A program made the translations under genes and the position numbers. Below the pieces are notes generated by a model that was given only the letters and a program-made list of their open reading frames with translations, had not been told where the DNA came from and searched no databases. From the NCBI GenBank assembly GCA_002869185.1, contig PKTN01000004.1:1-64000 (forward strand): a stretch of 64,000 nucleotides of DNA, read 5' to 3'. The DNA is from Denitrovibrio sp. GTDB lineage: Bacteria; Chrysiogenota; Deferribacteres; Deferribacterales; Geovibrionaceae. This document shows positions 36,574-45,751 of the stretch, in pieces (positions within the stretch are counted from its first letter, which is position 1; every line of letters begins with the position of its first letter).

Positions 36574-37766
36574 TGCCTGTATTTAACTATGACGGGATAG
36601 ACAAAGCTGGTAAACGTGCAAAAGGTACTATAGAGATGGCGAGTAAAAATGCCGCTATGTCTAAACTCTCTGCTGACGGCATAATGGTTTCTGATATCAG
36701 GCAAGGCTCAGAAAAACGTAAACTTGATAAATACTCTTTCTCTTTTAAGAAGAAGAGCTTGCCCGATGTCTTCTTCCAACTTTCGATACTTTTGTCCAGT
36801 GGTATACCGCTTACCAGAGCTTTGAAAGTGACCGCTGATACAACCAAAGACATCAAAATTAAAAAATCATTACTCGATATGGAAGAAAAAGTCAGCTCAG
36901 GAATGCGTTTCTCTGAGGCTATGGCTCCATATAAGAAAATATACACTGAGCTTTATATACACCTGATACGTACCTCAGAGAAAGTTGGTCGTCTTTCTGC
37001 TGTCCTTTTAGATATTTCAAAATTCGAAGAGGATAAGAGGAAAGCAGGCGAAAAGATAACCAGTGCGATGATCTATCCTAGTGTTGTTATGATGCTCGGT
37101 TTTGGTGTGGTCGGTTTTATGCTCACCTTTGTAGTGCCAAAGCTGGAAGGGATTTTTAAATCTGCTGGTGCTGATATTCCTGGCTCTACAAAACTTTTGT
37201 TATTCACTGCTGATTTTCTTCAAAACTATGGTCTTTTCCTATTTATAATCGTTCTTATGTTGGCCATAGTCTTTAGAAAGACCTATAGCGCAAAAGGGAG
37301 CTTCCGCAGAAATCTAGATAAAAAATTATATAAAATTGCCTTTGTTCGTGACGTTACAGCATCTAGGATTGCCCACGTTCTCTCCTTTCAATTACGTGAA
37401 GGACTTCCGCTTGTGGAGGCGCTTAGTAATACTGTAGAAGGTATAGGCAATTTCTACGTAAAAGAGGGGCTTACAGAGATTACAGATGGGGTTCGTGCTG
37501 GGCGGAAATTCTCCGAAGTAGTGTCTCAGTCAGGGCTCTTTTCAGAGCTTTTTATAGCTGCTGTTACAACAGGGGAGAAATCTGGAAACCTTGCAGATCT
37601 GCTAGATAGGGTGACTACATATTACTCTCGTAAGACAGATCAATTTACAGCTAGGTTCGTCTCAGTCATCGAACCGATTTTTATTATGTTTATCGGTTTA
37701 GTCGTCGGATTCATTGTTGTGTCTATTATGGAACCGTTATTCTCAATAAATACATTAATAAAATAA
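36573..37766 (+). CDS. gspF: type II secretion system inner-membrane protein GspF
   Basis: A 397-residue polytopic platform protein with two GspF domains, each of cytosolic helices (LPDVFFQLSILLSSGIPLTRAL and ASRIAHVLSFQLREGLPLVEAL), and three membrane helices (about 165-190, 215-235, 365-390). It ends with VSIMEPLFSINTLIK, the usual family end. It is last in gspC-D-E-F. Confidence 0.95.
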   Translation: MPVFNYDGIDKAGKRAKGTIEMASKNAAMSKLSADGIMVSDIRQGSEKRKLDKYSFSFKKKSLPDVFFQLSILLSSGIPLTRALKVTADTTKDIKIKKSLLDMEEKVSSGMRFSEAMAPYKKIYTELYIHLIRTSEKVGRLSAVLLDISKFEEDKRKAGEKITSAMIYPSVVMMLGFGVVGFMLTFVVPKLEGIFKSAGADIPGSTKLLLFTADFLQNYGLFLFIIVLMLAIVFRKTYSAKGSFRRNLDKKLYKIAFVRDVTASRIAHVLSFQLREGLPLVEALSNTVEGIGNFYVKEGLTEITDGVRAGRKFSEVVSQSGLFSELFIAAVTTGEKSGNLADLLDRVTTYYSRKTDQFTARFVSVIEPIFIMFIGLVVGFIVVSIMEPLFSINTLIK

Positions 37767-38109
37767 GGAAGGATTTATTAATGAAGAAAAGATACTTCTA
37801 AATATTCAGATCATCCACAGCCAGAGATCATTAGGTCACTTTGTTCCTCATGATGACAGTATTTAAGTATAATATTGTCAGATATTCCTTGTGTTTTACC
37901 CAGTAAATATAGTAATTTTAGCGGATATGTAAAAATCGTTTTATTGCGATTATTTTTTTATGCTTCATCGTTAAGCGATGTATCCAAAGTGCTCATTTAC
38001 TTATGTGTAAACTCCGCTTTTGATAACATTACTCGCCTTGAATCATAAAGAAAATCATCTGCAATAAAGTAGCTTATAGATTTAGACGATTTTAAGTACA
38101 GAGAGGCAT
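37767..38109. other. intergenic region between gspF and lepA
   Basis: 343 bases with no recognisable gene. AAGGAAGG (37765-37772) is followed by an ATG at 37781 that opens only six codons (MKKRYF, stop). AATCG/CGATT (37934-37951) followed by a T-rich stretch could be a weak terminator for the gsp arm. CATCG/CGATG (37966-37980) is a second small hairpin. I found no convincing promoter by eye. Confidence 0.4.
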
Positions 38110-39906
38110 ATGAGTAACATAAGAAATTTCAGCATTATTGCACACATAGATCATGGTAAATCTACTATAGCCGATAGGCTGATAGAGTTTACCAGCGCAG
38201 TAGAGAAGAGAAATATGCGATCGCAGATTCTCGACAGTATGGATATCGAGAGAGAGAGGGGTATCACGGTTAAGGCTCAGACTGTCCGCCTTACTTATAA
38301 GGCTGATGATGGTAAAGAGTATATCCTAAACCTTATCGACACACCGGGGCACGTTGACTTCACATACGAAGTCTCTAGAAGTCTCGCTGCCTGCGAGGGT
38401 GCTTTACTTGTTGTTGATGCAGCTCAAGGTGTCGAAGCTCAGACAATTGCGAACGCTTATATGGCTGTTGATCAAGAACTTGAGCTTATTCCTGTTTTGA
38501 ACAAAATAGATTTGCCTTCTGCTGACCCAGACAGGATAAAGGCAGAGATCGAAGATATTATAGGTATAGATGCTTCTGACGCTATCCTTGCTAGTGCTAA
38601 AGATGGCACAGGAACTAAAGAGATACTAGAAGCTATAGTTGCAAATATCCCACCGCATACCGGAGAGATAGAAAAACCGCTAAAAGCTATGATCGTTGAT
38701 TCATGGTACGACTCTTACCTTGGTGTTATCGTCCTCGTTCGTATGATTGACGGTGAGCTTGTGGCTGGTGATAAGGTTCAGTTCATGTCTAACAAATCCG
38801 AAAGGGTTGTAGATACTGTCGGTTATTTTATGCCAAAACCTACTAAAACTGAAAAACTTATAGCTGGTGAGGTTGGTTTTATTACTGCCTCTATCAAGGA
38901 TATCCGCGAAATAAATATTGGTGACACAGTTACAATTGCTAGACGCCCAACTGAGGCGGCATTCCCTGGATTCAAAAAGGTTAATCCAGTTGTTTTCAGT
39001 GGTATGTATCCTGTTGATTCTAAAGATTACGAAGATTTACGTGACGCTTTTGAGAAGTTGTCACTTAATGATAGTTCTATAACATACGAGCCTGAAACAT
39101 CTATGGCTCTTGGCTTTGGATTCCGTTGTGGTTTTCTTGGTCTGCTTCATATGGAGATTATCCAAGAGAGATTGGAGAGAGAGTTTAATCTTGATCTCGT
39201 TAGTACTGCTCCGACAGTTATCTTTCGTATTACAAAGAAGGATGGCGAGCAGTTTGAGATTGATAACCCTGCCCAGATGCCAGACCCTAGTGAGATAGAG
39301 ACTATTGAAGAGCCTGTGATTACAGCGACTATCATCCTGCCTGAAGAGTTTGTTGGTCCTGTTATGAAGCTTCTTGTTTCAAGACGTGGTATGCAGACAA
39401 ATATGAAATACATCAACGAAACACGTGTAATGCTCGAATATAAACTTCCACTAAACGAAGTTGTTATGGATTTTTATGACAAGCTAAAGTCTGTTTCAAG
39501 AGGCTATGCGTCATTCGATTATGAATTCTCTGGCTATATGGCCGGTGATCTTGTTAAGCTTGATGTGCTTCTTAATAAAGAGAAAGTCGATGCACTTTCA
39601 GTTATCATACATAAGGATCAGGCATTCTATAAAGGGCGTGACCTGACTATCAAACTTAAAGATGTTATCCACAGACAGATGTTTGATGTCGCTATACAGG
39701 CGGCTATAGGTAATAAAATCCTTTCAAGAACAACTGTAAAAGCATTTAGAAAGAATGTTACAGCTAAATGTTACGGTGGAGATATTACTAGAAAGAAAAA
39801 ACTTCTTGAAAAGCAGAAAGCTGGTAAGAAGCGAATGAAAAATATCGGTAGCGTGGAAGTTCCTCAGGAAGCTTTTATGGCCGTACTGAAACTAGGTGAT
39901 GATTAA
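38110..39906 (+). CDS. lepA: elongation factor 4
   Basis: Ribosome-associated GTPase (LepA/EF4), proposed to back-translocate or assist ribosomes under stress. The 598 residues are full length. The GTPase domain has [17 protein letters not shown] and NKIDLP. EF-G-like domains II, III and V follow, then the LepA-specific C-terminal domain ([38 protein letters not shown], residues about 530-590). GAGAGG lies before the ATG. It overlaps lepB by one base. Confidence 0.97.
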   Translation: MSNIRNFSIIAHIDHGKSTIADRLIEFTSAVEKRNMRSQILDSMDIERERGITVKAQTVRLTYKADDGKEYILNLIDTPGHVDFTYEVSRSLAACEGALLVVDAAQGVEAQTIANAYMAVDQELELIPVLNKIDLPSADPDRIKAEIEDIIGIDASDAILASAKDGTGTKEILEAIVANIPPHTGEIEKPLKAMIVDSWYDSYLGVIVLVRMIDGELVAGDKVQFMSNKSERVVDTVGYFMPKPTKTEKLIAGEVGFITASIKDIREINIGDTVTIARRPTEAAFPGFKKVNPVVFSGMYPVDSKDYEDLRDAFEKLSLNDSSITYEPETSMALGFGFRCGFLGLLHMEIIQERLEREFNLDLVSTAPTVIFRITKKDGEQFEIDNPAQMPDPSEIETIEEPVITATIILPEEFVGPVMKLLVSRRGMQTNMKYINETRVMLEYKLPLNEVVMDFYDKLKSVSRGYASFDYEFSGYMAGDLVKLDVLLNKEKVDALSVIIHKDQAFYKGRDLTIKLKDVIHRQMFDVAIQAAIGNKILSRTTVKAFRKNVTAKCYGGDITRKKKLLEKQKAGKKRMKNIGSVEVPQEAFMAVLKLGDD

Positions 39907-40556
39907 TGAGTGAAGATGTTAATAATGTAGAACTGGAACCAAAGAAGAAGGACGGCTTTTTTGATTCATTGGTAGTAGCTGTTGTTATTGCTATGATCAT
40001 AAAAGGGATCTTCTTACAAACATATACTATCCCATCGGAGTCTATGTATAGCACTCTTAAAATAGGCGATTTCCTCATACTTAATAGAATGGCCTACGTA
40101 TTTGGCGAACCTGACAATGGCGATGTCGTGATTTTTGAATATCCGCTAGAGCCTAATAAAGACTTTATAAAGAGGGTCATAGGTACGCCTGGAGATAAGA
40201 TTAAGCTTGTTGATAAGGTTGTCTATGTGAATGGTGTTGCTATCGACGAGCCTTATAAAAGGACAAATGGGCAGATGGCTCAACCTGCGGAGATATCTAC
40301 AAAAGATAATTTTGAAGAATTCACAGTTCCAGAGGGAAAGTATTTTATGATGGGTGATAATAGAGATAATAGCTACGATAGTCGTTTTTGGGGCTTTGTA
40401 GATTAGAGCAAGATCAAAGGTAAGGCGTTCATTATCTACTGGTCACTTGAGCAACCGAAATATAATTCTGCTTGGGCTAAGTTTCCGCTTCATTCACTCA
40501 GATTTCTGAATCCGAAGTATGACAGATTTGAACGTTTCTTTAAGCTTATAAATTGA
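39906..40556 (+). pseudogene. lepB: signal peptidase I, interrupted by in-frame TAG at codon 167
   Basis: LepB removes signal peptides at the inner-membrane surface. The frame has one N-terminal membrane helix (about 20-38), the catalytic Ser box PSESMYSTL, the Lys box DFIKRVIGTPGD and MMGDNRDNSYDSRFWG, all before the stop. At 40404-40406 TAG follows GFVD. The same frame then continues with SKIKGKAFIIYWSLEQP, the expected box E region, to a stop at 40554-40556 (216 codons in all). The truncated product keeps the catalytic dyad but loses the last strands. As lepB is usually essential, error, readthrough or a second copy should be considered. Confidence 0.9.
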
Positions 40557-40612
40557 AATAACTATAGATTCATGTAATAATTATAAGGTTTTAAATATTT
40601 TAGAGGTGTGTA

Positions 40613-41329
40613 GTGACAAAGCCTATTTATGAAACGATCCTACTGAAACTTAGTGGTGAAGCCCTTATGGGAGATTCTGATTATGGTATTAACTTTGAAA
40701 CAGCTAGCTTTATTGTTAATGAGATAAAAGGTATTGTTGAGTTGGGTGTTCGTGTAGGGATCGTTGTTGGCGGCGGAAACATCTTCCGTGGGATGCAGGG
40801 AACAGCACAAAATATGGACAGGGTTTCAGCTGACTATATGGGAATGCTTGCCACTGTTATGAATTCACTCGCTCTTCAAGACGGGCTTGAGAAGGTTGGT
40901 ATACCTACTAGAGTTAAGACTGCTATCGAGATGAGACAAATAGCAGAGCCATTCATAAGAAGACGTGCTATGCGTCACCTAGAAAAAGAGAGAGTTGTTA
41001 TCTTTGCCGCTGGTACTGGTAACCCATATTTTACTACAGACACTGCTGCGACACTTCGTGGTACAGAGATAAATGCAGAAGTAATCCTTAAAGCTACTAA
41101 GGTAGACGGGATATATACTTCCGACCCAGTAAAGAACAAAGACGCTGTTAAGTTTGACACATTGACCTACCTAGACGTAATAAATAAGGGCTTGAAGGTT
41201 ATGGACTCAACAGCAATTTCTATGTGTATGGATAATAATATACCAATAATTGTCTTCGATATATTTGGTGAAGGGAACATGAAAAATGTTGTTCTCGGTA
41301 AAAAAATTGGAACCACAGTGGAGGGGTAA
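40613..41329 (+). CDS. pyrH: UMP kinase
   Basis: Phosphorylates UMP to UDP in pyrimidine nucleotide synthesis; a hexameric amino-acid-kinase-fold enzyme. The 238 residues carry [32 protein letters not shown] and [14 protein letters not shown]. The start is GTG with AGAGGTG upstream. It heads the conserved run pyrH-frr-uppS-cdsA-dxr-rseP, with the next gene one base away. Confidence 0.97.
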   Translation: MTKPIYETILLKLSGEALMGDSDYGINFETASFIVNEIKGIVELGVRVGIVVGGGNIFRGMQGTAQNMDRVSADYMGMLATVMNSLALQDGLEKVGIPTRVKTAIEMRQIAEPFIRRRAMRHLEKERVVIFAAGTGNPYFTTDTAATLRGTEINAEVILKATKVDGIYTSDPVKNKDAVKFDTLTYLDVINKGLKVMDSTAISMCMDNNIPIIVFDIFGEGNMKNVVLGKKIGTTVEG

Positions 41330-41330
41330 C

Positions 41331-41888
41331 ATGCCTAATTCAGTAATTAAAGAAACAAAAGATAAGATGGATAAAACCATTGCACACTACAAGGAAGAGC
41401 TTAAATCAATCAGAACAGGAAGAGCTTCTATTAGCATGTTTGATAATGTGACTGTAGATTACTACGGAACACCAACACCTATTAATGGTGTTGCGACACT
41501 CTCTTCTCCTGAGCCTAGGCTGATAACAATATCACCTTGGGATGCTTCTATCATCCCTGCAATAGAAAAAGCTATTCAGAACTCTAACATGGGCTTTAAT
41601 CCATCTAACGATGGTAAGCTTATCCGTATCCCTGTGCCACAGCTTACAGAAGATCGCAGGAAAGAGATTGTTAAGCTCGTTAAAAAGATGGCAGAGGACA
41701 ATAAGGTCGCTGTTAGAAATCTTCGTAGAGACGGAAATGATAAGATTAAAAAACTAGAAAAAGATAAAGAGATATCTGAAGATGATTCAAAGAAATTTGT
41801 AGATCAGATTCAGGAAGTTACTAACGATTATATCAAGAAAGTTGATGAAGTCACTGCTGCTAAAGAGAAAGAGGTAATGGAGATATAG
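41331..41888 (+). CDS. frr: ribosome recycling factor
   Basis: Splits post-termination ribosomes with EF-G. The 185-residue length from the ATG at 41331 (after GGAGGGG) is exactly that of the family; a longer in-frame start lies inside pyrH and is rejected. Signature segments are SIRTGRAS, YYGTPTPINGVATLSSPEPR, PQLTEDRRKEIVK and RNLRRDGND. Its stop overlaps the uppS start. Confidence 0.97.
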   Translation: MPNSVIKETKDKMDKTIAHYKEELKSIRTGRASISMFDNVTVDYYGTPTPINGVATLSSPEPRLITISPWDASIIPAIEKAIQNSNMGFNPSNDGKLIRIPVPQLTEDRRKEIVKLVKKMAEDNKVAVRNLRRDGNDKIKKLEKDKEISEDDSKKFVDQIQEVTNDYIKKVDEVTAAKEKEVMEI

Positions 41889-42622
41889 TGCCAGATATTA
41901 ATATACCTGAACACTTAGCAATCATTATGGACGGGAATGGCCGCTGGGCTAAGAACAAGGGGTTGCCTCGCGTTCTTGGTCATAAAAAAGGGGCCGAGGT
42001 TGTACGTGATATAGTTAAGCATACTTCTCAGCTAGGTGTTAAATATCTTACTTTGTATGCTTTTTCGATGGAGAACTGGCTTAGACCTAAGAAAGAGGTC
42101 AGCTTCCTTATGGGGTTATTAGAAGATTACCTCCAGAAAGAAGTTGTTGAGCTAGGTAAGAATAATGTGCGCTTAGTTATTTCTGGTCGTACACATCTTT
42201 TACCTGAAAAGACAGCAAACATTATGGATGAGGCTATCTCTAAGCTTGCTGATAATAACGGCATGGTTTTAAACTTAGCAATATCTTATGGTGGTCGCAG
42301 TGAAATTGTTGACGCAGCTAAGAAAATGGCTGAGCTTGCTATCCAAGGTGAGATCGAACTATCAAAAATTGAGCGTGATGAGTTTGGGCAGTTTATGTAT
42401 AATCCGGAAATCCCTGATATTGACCTGCTTATCCGTACTAGTGGTGAGATTCGAATAAGTAACTTCATGTTGTGGCGCGTCGCTTACAGTGAGCTTTATT
42501 TTACTGATTGTCTCTGGCCAGATTTTGATGAGAAGATTATAGATAATGCATTTATCGAGTATTCTAAAAGAGAGAGAAGGTTTGGCATGACAGATGAACA
42601 ATTGGCGGATGATAATGGGTGA
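41888..42622 (+). CDS. uppS: isoprenyl transferase (undecaprenyl diphosphate synthase)
   Basis: Cis-prenyltransferase extending farnesyl diphosphate to undecaprenyl diphosphate, the lipid carrier for murein and surface polysaccharides. The 244 residues have the pyrophosphate-binding [24 protein letters not shown], the substrate region FSMENWLRP, and the C-terminal [15 protein letters not shown] and [11 protein letters not shown]. It has a GTG start overlapping the frr stop by one base. Confidence 0.96.
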   Translation: MPDINIPEHLAIIMDGNGRWAKNKGLPRVLGHKKGAEVVRDIVKHTSQLGVKYLTLYAFSMENWLRPKKEVSFLMGLLEDYLQKEVVELGKNNVRLVISGRTHLLPEKTANIMDEAISKLADNNGMVLNLAISYGGRSEIVDAAKKMAELAIQGEIELSKIERDEFGQFMYNPEIPDIDLLIRTSGEIRISNFMLWRVAYSELYFTDCLWPDFDEKIIDNAFIEYSKRERRFGMTDEQLADDNG

Positions 42623-43412
42623 GCGATCAAAGAGGATTTTAACGGCACTAATAGGCATACCACCTATTGTTGCACTTATAATACATTTCGATAATATCGT
42701 GTTTTTTCTGGCAGTTCTTGCTGTCATACTCATCTCTGCTAAAGAGTTTATGAGCATGCTTGAGAATGCTGGTATTAAGATACTTTATTTCCCTGCATTT
42801 TTCGGCTCTATCCTATTGCCATACAGTATTTATGTTGGCGATGTTAGGATTTTTTCCTCTGCCCTTGTCATAACGGCTGGGCTTTCTATGATATTTAAAC
42901 TATTTTCAAAAGAACCATTAGAGGAAACATTTATAGCTATAGGCAGCACAATGCTTACAGTTCTTTATGCTCCTTTGATGTTCTCGTTTATCATTCTGCT
43001 TCGTCAGACTGGTGTACATTATATATTTCTATTAGTTGTTGTCATTTGGATGAGTGATACTTCAGCCTATTTTATCGGCTGTAGATACGGTAAGCATAGA
43101 CTTTACGAGAAGGTAAGTCCTAAGAAGAGTATTGAAGGTGCTTTCGCTGCCTATATTGGTGGTGTTGCTGCTGGTATTTTGTATAGTCACTTTCTTATGG
43201 ATGTCTCTATCTATCACGCAGGCTTTGCATCATTTCTTGTTGTTACGGCTGGCATGATAGGCGATCTTGTTGAGTCGATGTTTAAGAGGCGTGCTGACGT
43301 GAAAGACTCAGGGAATACAATTCCTGGGCATGGTGGATTTCTAGACCGTGTAGATTCACTTCTGTTTGGTGCTCCTGCACTTTATCTATATGTTATTTAT
43401 GTGATGGTATAA
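42615..43412 (+). CDS. cdsA: phosphatidate cytidylyltransferase
   Basis: Makes CDP-diacylglycerol, the precursor used by pssA and other phospholipid enzymes. A polytopic membrane protein of 265 residues with about seven helices. It has the CDP-alcohol synthase signature near the C-terminus ([28 protein letters not shown], then DRVDSLL). I start at the ATG at 42615 overlapping the uppS stop by eight bases; two earlier ATGs in frame lack a better ribosome site. Confidence 0.95.
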   Translation: MGERSKRILTALIGIPPIVALIIHFDNIVFFLAVLAVILISAKEFMSMLENAGIKILYFPAFFGSILLPYSIYVGDVRIFSSALVITAGLSMIFKLFSKEPLEETFIAIGSTMLTVLYAPLMFSFIILLRQTGVHYIFLLVVVIWMSDTSAYFIGCRYGKHRLYEKVSPKKSIEGAFAAYIGGVAAGILYSHFLMDVSIYHAGFASFLVVTAGMIGDLVESMFKRRADVKDSGNTIPGHGGFLDRVDSLLFGAPALYLYVIYVMV

Positions 43413-43414
43413 AC

Positions 43415-44545
43415 ATGTCTAAACGGATCGGCATCATCGGTTCCACTGGTTCTATTGGGACACAAGCTCTCGACGTTATCCGTCTTAATCCAGATAAATA
43501 CAAAGTCGTTTTTTTAAGTTGTAACAATAATATTAAATTGCTCAAGGAGCAGGTTTAAGAGTTTCTGCCTGAGAAGATATGCATAACAGGCGAGGGTAAG
43601 CTCGACGGTGCTTTATACGGAGAGGATGGACTAACAGACCTTATTCGAAATGAAGATGTCGATCTTGTCTTACTCGCTGCTGTTGGTGCCGCTGGGATAA
43701 CTCCTGCTTACGAAACAGTTTGCAGAGGTCTCGACCTTGCTCTAGCCAATAAAGAATCAATAGTCGCCGCTGGGCGAATCATTTTAGATAAAGCGAAGGA
43801 AACAGGTAGTAGGGTTATACCTGTTGACTCGGAACATTCTGCGATATTCCAAGCCCTCGACGGGCATGATAAAGACTTCTTAGAAAAAATTGTATTGACT
43901 GCAAGTGGTGGTGCTTTCAGAGATACACCATTCGATGCTTTGGAATTTATGTCCCCTGCTGAAGCTCTGAAACATCCTAACTGGAGTATGGGTAGTAAGA
44001 TAACTATCGATAGTGCAACCATGATGAATAAAGGGCTTGAGCTTATTGAAGCTCGTTTTCTATTTGATACTCCACCTGAAAAGTTGGATGTGGTTATACA
44101 TCCTCAGTCTATCGTTCATTCATACGTCACATTTATTGACGGAAGTATGATAGCTCAGATGGGTAGCCCGAATATGCGTACCCCTATCGCTTATGCTATG
44201 GCATATCCTGAGAGGACTCTTTCAGGAATTAAACCGCTAAGTATGGCAGAGGTTGGGGAACTTACTTTTAAGAAGCCCGAACTTGAGAAGTACGAGTGTC
44301 TGAATCTTGCTATAGATGTCTTGAAAAATGATTTAAGCTCTCCTATGATAATAATGAACGCAGCAAACGAAATAGCTGTAGCTAGTTTCATAGATGAAAA
44401 GATAAAGTACCTCGGAATTGCATCAGTTATTAGAGAAACCTTATCTGTATGTGATTTTGCTGAACCTGATAGTATCGAGGCTGTCTTAGATATAGACAGG
44501 GCTGTTAGAGTGACAGCGACTGAAATTGTAAATAAAGGAATATAA
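43415..44545 (+). pseudogene. dxr: DXP reductoisomerase, interrupted by in-frame TAA at codon 48
   Basis: Dxr makes 2-C-methyl-D-erythritol 4-phosphate, the committed step of the MEP isoprenoid pathway. The frame starts [19 protein letters not shown] with the NADPH-binding motif, reads LLKEQV, then TAA at 43556-43558. It continues EFLPEKICIT and runs intact to 44545 with ALANKESIV, VDSEHSAIFQAL, TASGGAF, NWSMGSKITIDSATMMNKGLE and the C-terminal domain. In homologues this position is commonly Lys, Arg or Glu. The full frame would be 376 residues, a normal length. The gene sits between cdsA and rseP, where dxr is expected, and the pathway is usually essential. Confidence 0.92.
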
Positions 44546-44549
44546 ATAA

Positions 44550-45608
44550 ATGGGAATATTATCTGCGATACTCCTGCTCGGAGTACTTATTTTTATACAT
44601 GAGCTTGGGCATTTTCTATTTGCTAAAAAGAGTGGTGTACTTGTTGAAAAGTTTTCTATAGGTTTTGGACCAAAGCTCTACTCCAAGACAGTTGGTGAGA
44701 CTGAATATGCGTTGTCAGCGATACCTCTCGGTGGTTTTGTTAAGATGTATGGTGAATCTCTCGACGCTGAAGTTGATGAAAGTCTTAAAAACAGATCATT
44801 CGCACATAAACCGCTTAAAGACAGATTTGCTATAGTTCTAGCTGGACCTGTGTTTAATTTTATCCTCGCAATTTTCATATACACCCTAATCTTCATGGTG
44901 GGGACACCTCGCTTCCTTGCTTCTGTTGGTGGTCTTATTGATGGTGCACCAGCTCAAGCAGCAGGCATTATGGATGGTGACGTTATTACTGCACTTAACG
45001 GAAATGAGATGAAATACTGGGATGAAATGTCACTATATATAAGTGAGAACCCTGGTGAACGTCTGTCTTTCCGTATCGAAAGAGCAGGTCAGATACTTAA
45101 TATTGATGTAGTACCTGAGATCGTTGTAGACAAGAATGTCTTTGGCGAAGAGATAAAGGTAGGTCGTATTGGTATTAAACGTGGAGACATGACAGAGACG
45201 GTTCGTGTTCTTAACCCTTTTAAGGCTCTTAGTCAGGGTGTAGAACAAACTTATAAAGTTTCAGAGCTCATGGTGATGGGTGTTGTAAAGATCTTTCAGA
45301 AGGTCGTTCCTGCGGACTCACTCGGTGGACCTATTATGATAGTAAAGATGGCAAAGGATTCAGCAGAGACTGGAATTATCAGTTTTTTGAGTTTTATGGC
45401 TATCATTAGTATAAATCTCGGAATATTGAATCTTCTCCCTATTCCTGTTCTTGATGGTGGGCATCTAATGTTCTTTACAATGGAGGCGATCATTCGTCGT
45501 CCAGTTAGCATCAAAATTAGGGAGTATGCCAACATGGCAGGGCTCTCATTACTGCTATTTGTTATGTTTTTTGCTTTCTATAATGACATTATGAGATTTT
45601 TTAAATAG
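44550..45608 (+). CDS. rseP: RseP/S2P-type site-2 zinc metalloprotease
   Basis: Intramembrane protease that cleaves membrane-bound anti-sigma factors or signal-peptide remnants. The 352 residues have the zinc motif HELGH in the first helix (residues about 18-22), a single PDZ domain (about 115-190, LIDGAPAQAAGIMDGD) and the second zinc site NLLPIPVLDGGH (near 300). About four membrane helices are seen. It directly follows dxr, a standard neighbourhood. Its substrate here is unknown. Confidence 0.95.
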   Translation: MGILSAILLLGVLIFIHELGHFLFAKKSGVLVEKFSIGFGPKLYSKTVGETEYALSAIPLGGFVKMYGESLDAEVDESLKNRSFAHKPLKDRFAIVLAGPVFNFILAIFIYTLIFMVGTPRFLASVGGLIDGAPAQAAGIMDGDVITALNGNEMKYWDEMSLYISENPGERLSFRIERAGQILNIDVVPEIVVDKNVFGEEIKVGRIGIKRGDMTETVRVLNPFKALSQGVEQTYKVSELMVMGVVKIFQKVVPADSLGGPIMIVKMAKDSAETGIISFLSFMAIISINLGILNLLPIPVLDGGHLMFFTMEAIIRRPVSIKIREYANMAGLSLLLFVMFFAFYNDIMRFFK

Positions 45609-45669
45609 TTTTTATTGTTAATGTAACAATGGTTTAGGTTGTTGTTGTAAAATAATTTAAAATAAACTC

Positions 45670-45697
45670 TAAAGAAATAGTGAATAATAGCCGAATT
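45670..45697 (+). promoter_or_regulatory. possible sigma-28 (FliA) flagellin promoter
   Basis: TAAA at 45670-45673 and GCCGAA at 45690-45695 resemble the sigma-28 consensus TAAA-N15-GCCGATAA, but with a 16-base spacer. It lies about 55 bases before the flagellin start, as expected for a class III flagellar promoter. Confidence 0.5.
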
Positions 45698-45751
45698 TAA
45701 AAGTGCACAAGGATGTGCTGACCTCTATTGAAAGAATCAAGGAGGATAGAG

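Noticed and set aside
37861..37890. Promoter with TATAAT near 37872 upstream of lepA
   Set aside because: No -35 at a suitable distance and it lies more than 200 bases before the gene.
43895..44545. Independent gene for the dxr C-terminal half
   Set aside because: It is the same frame as the first 47 codons of dxr with one TAA between.
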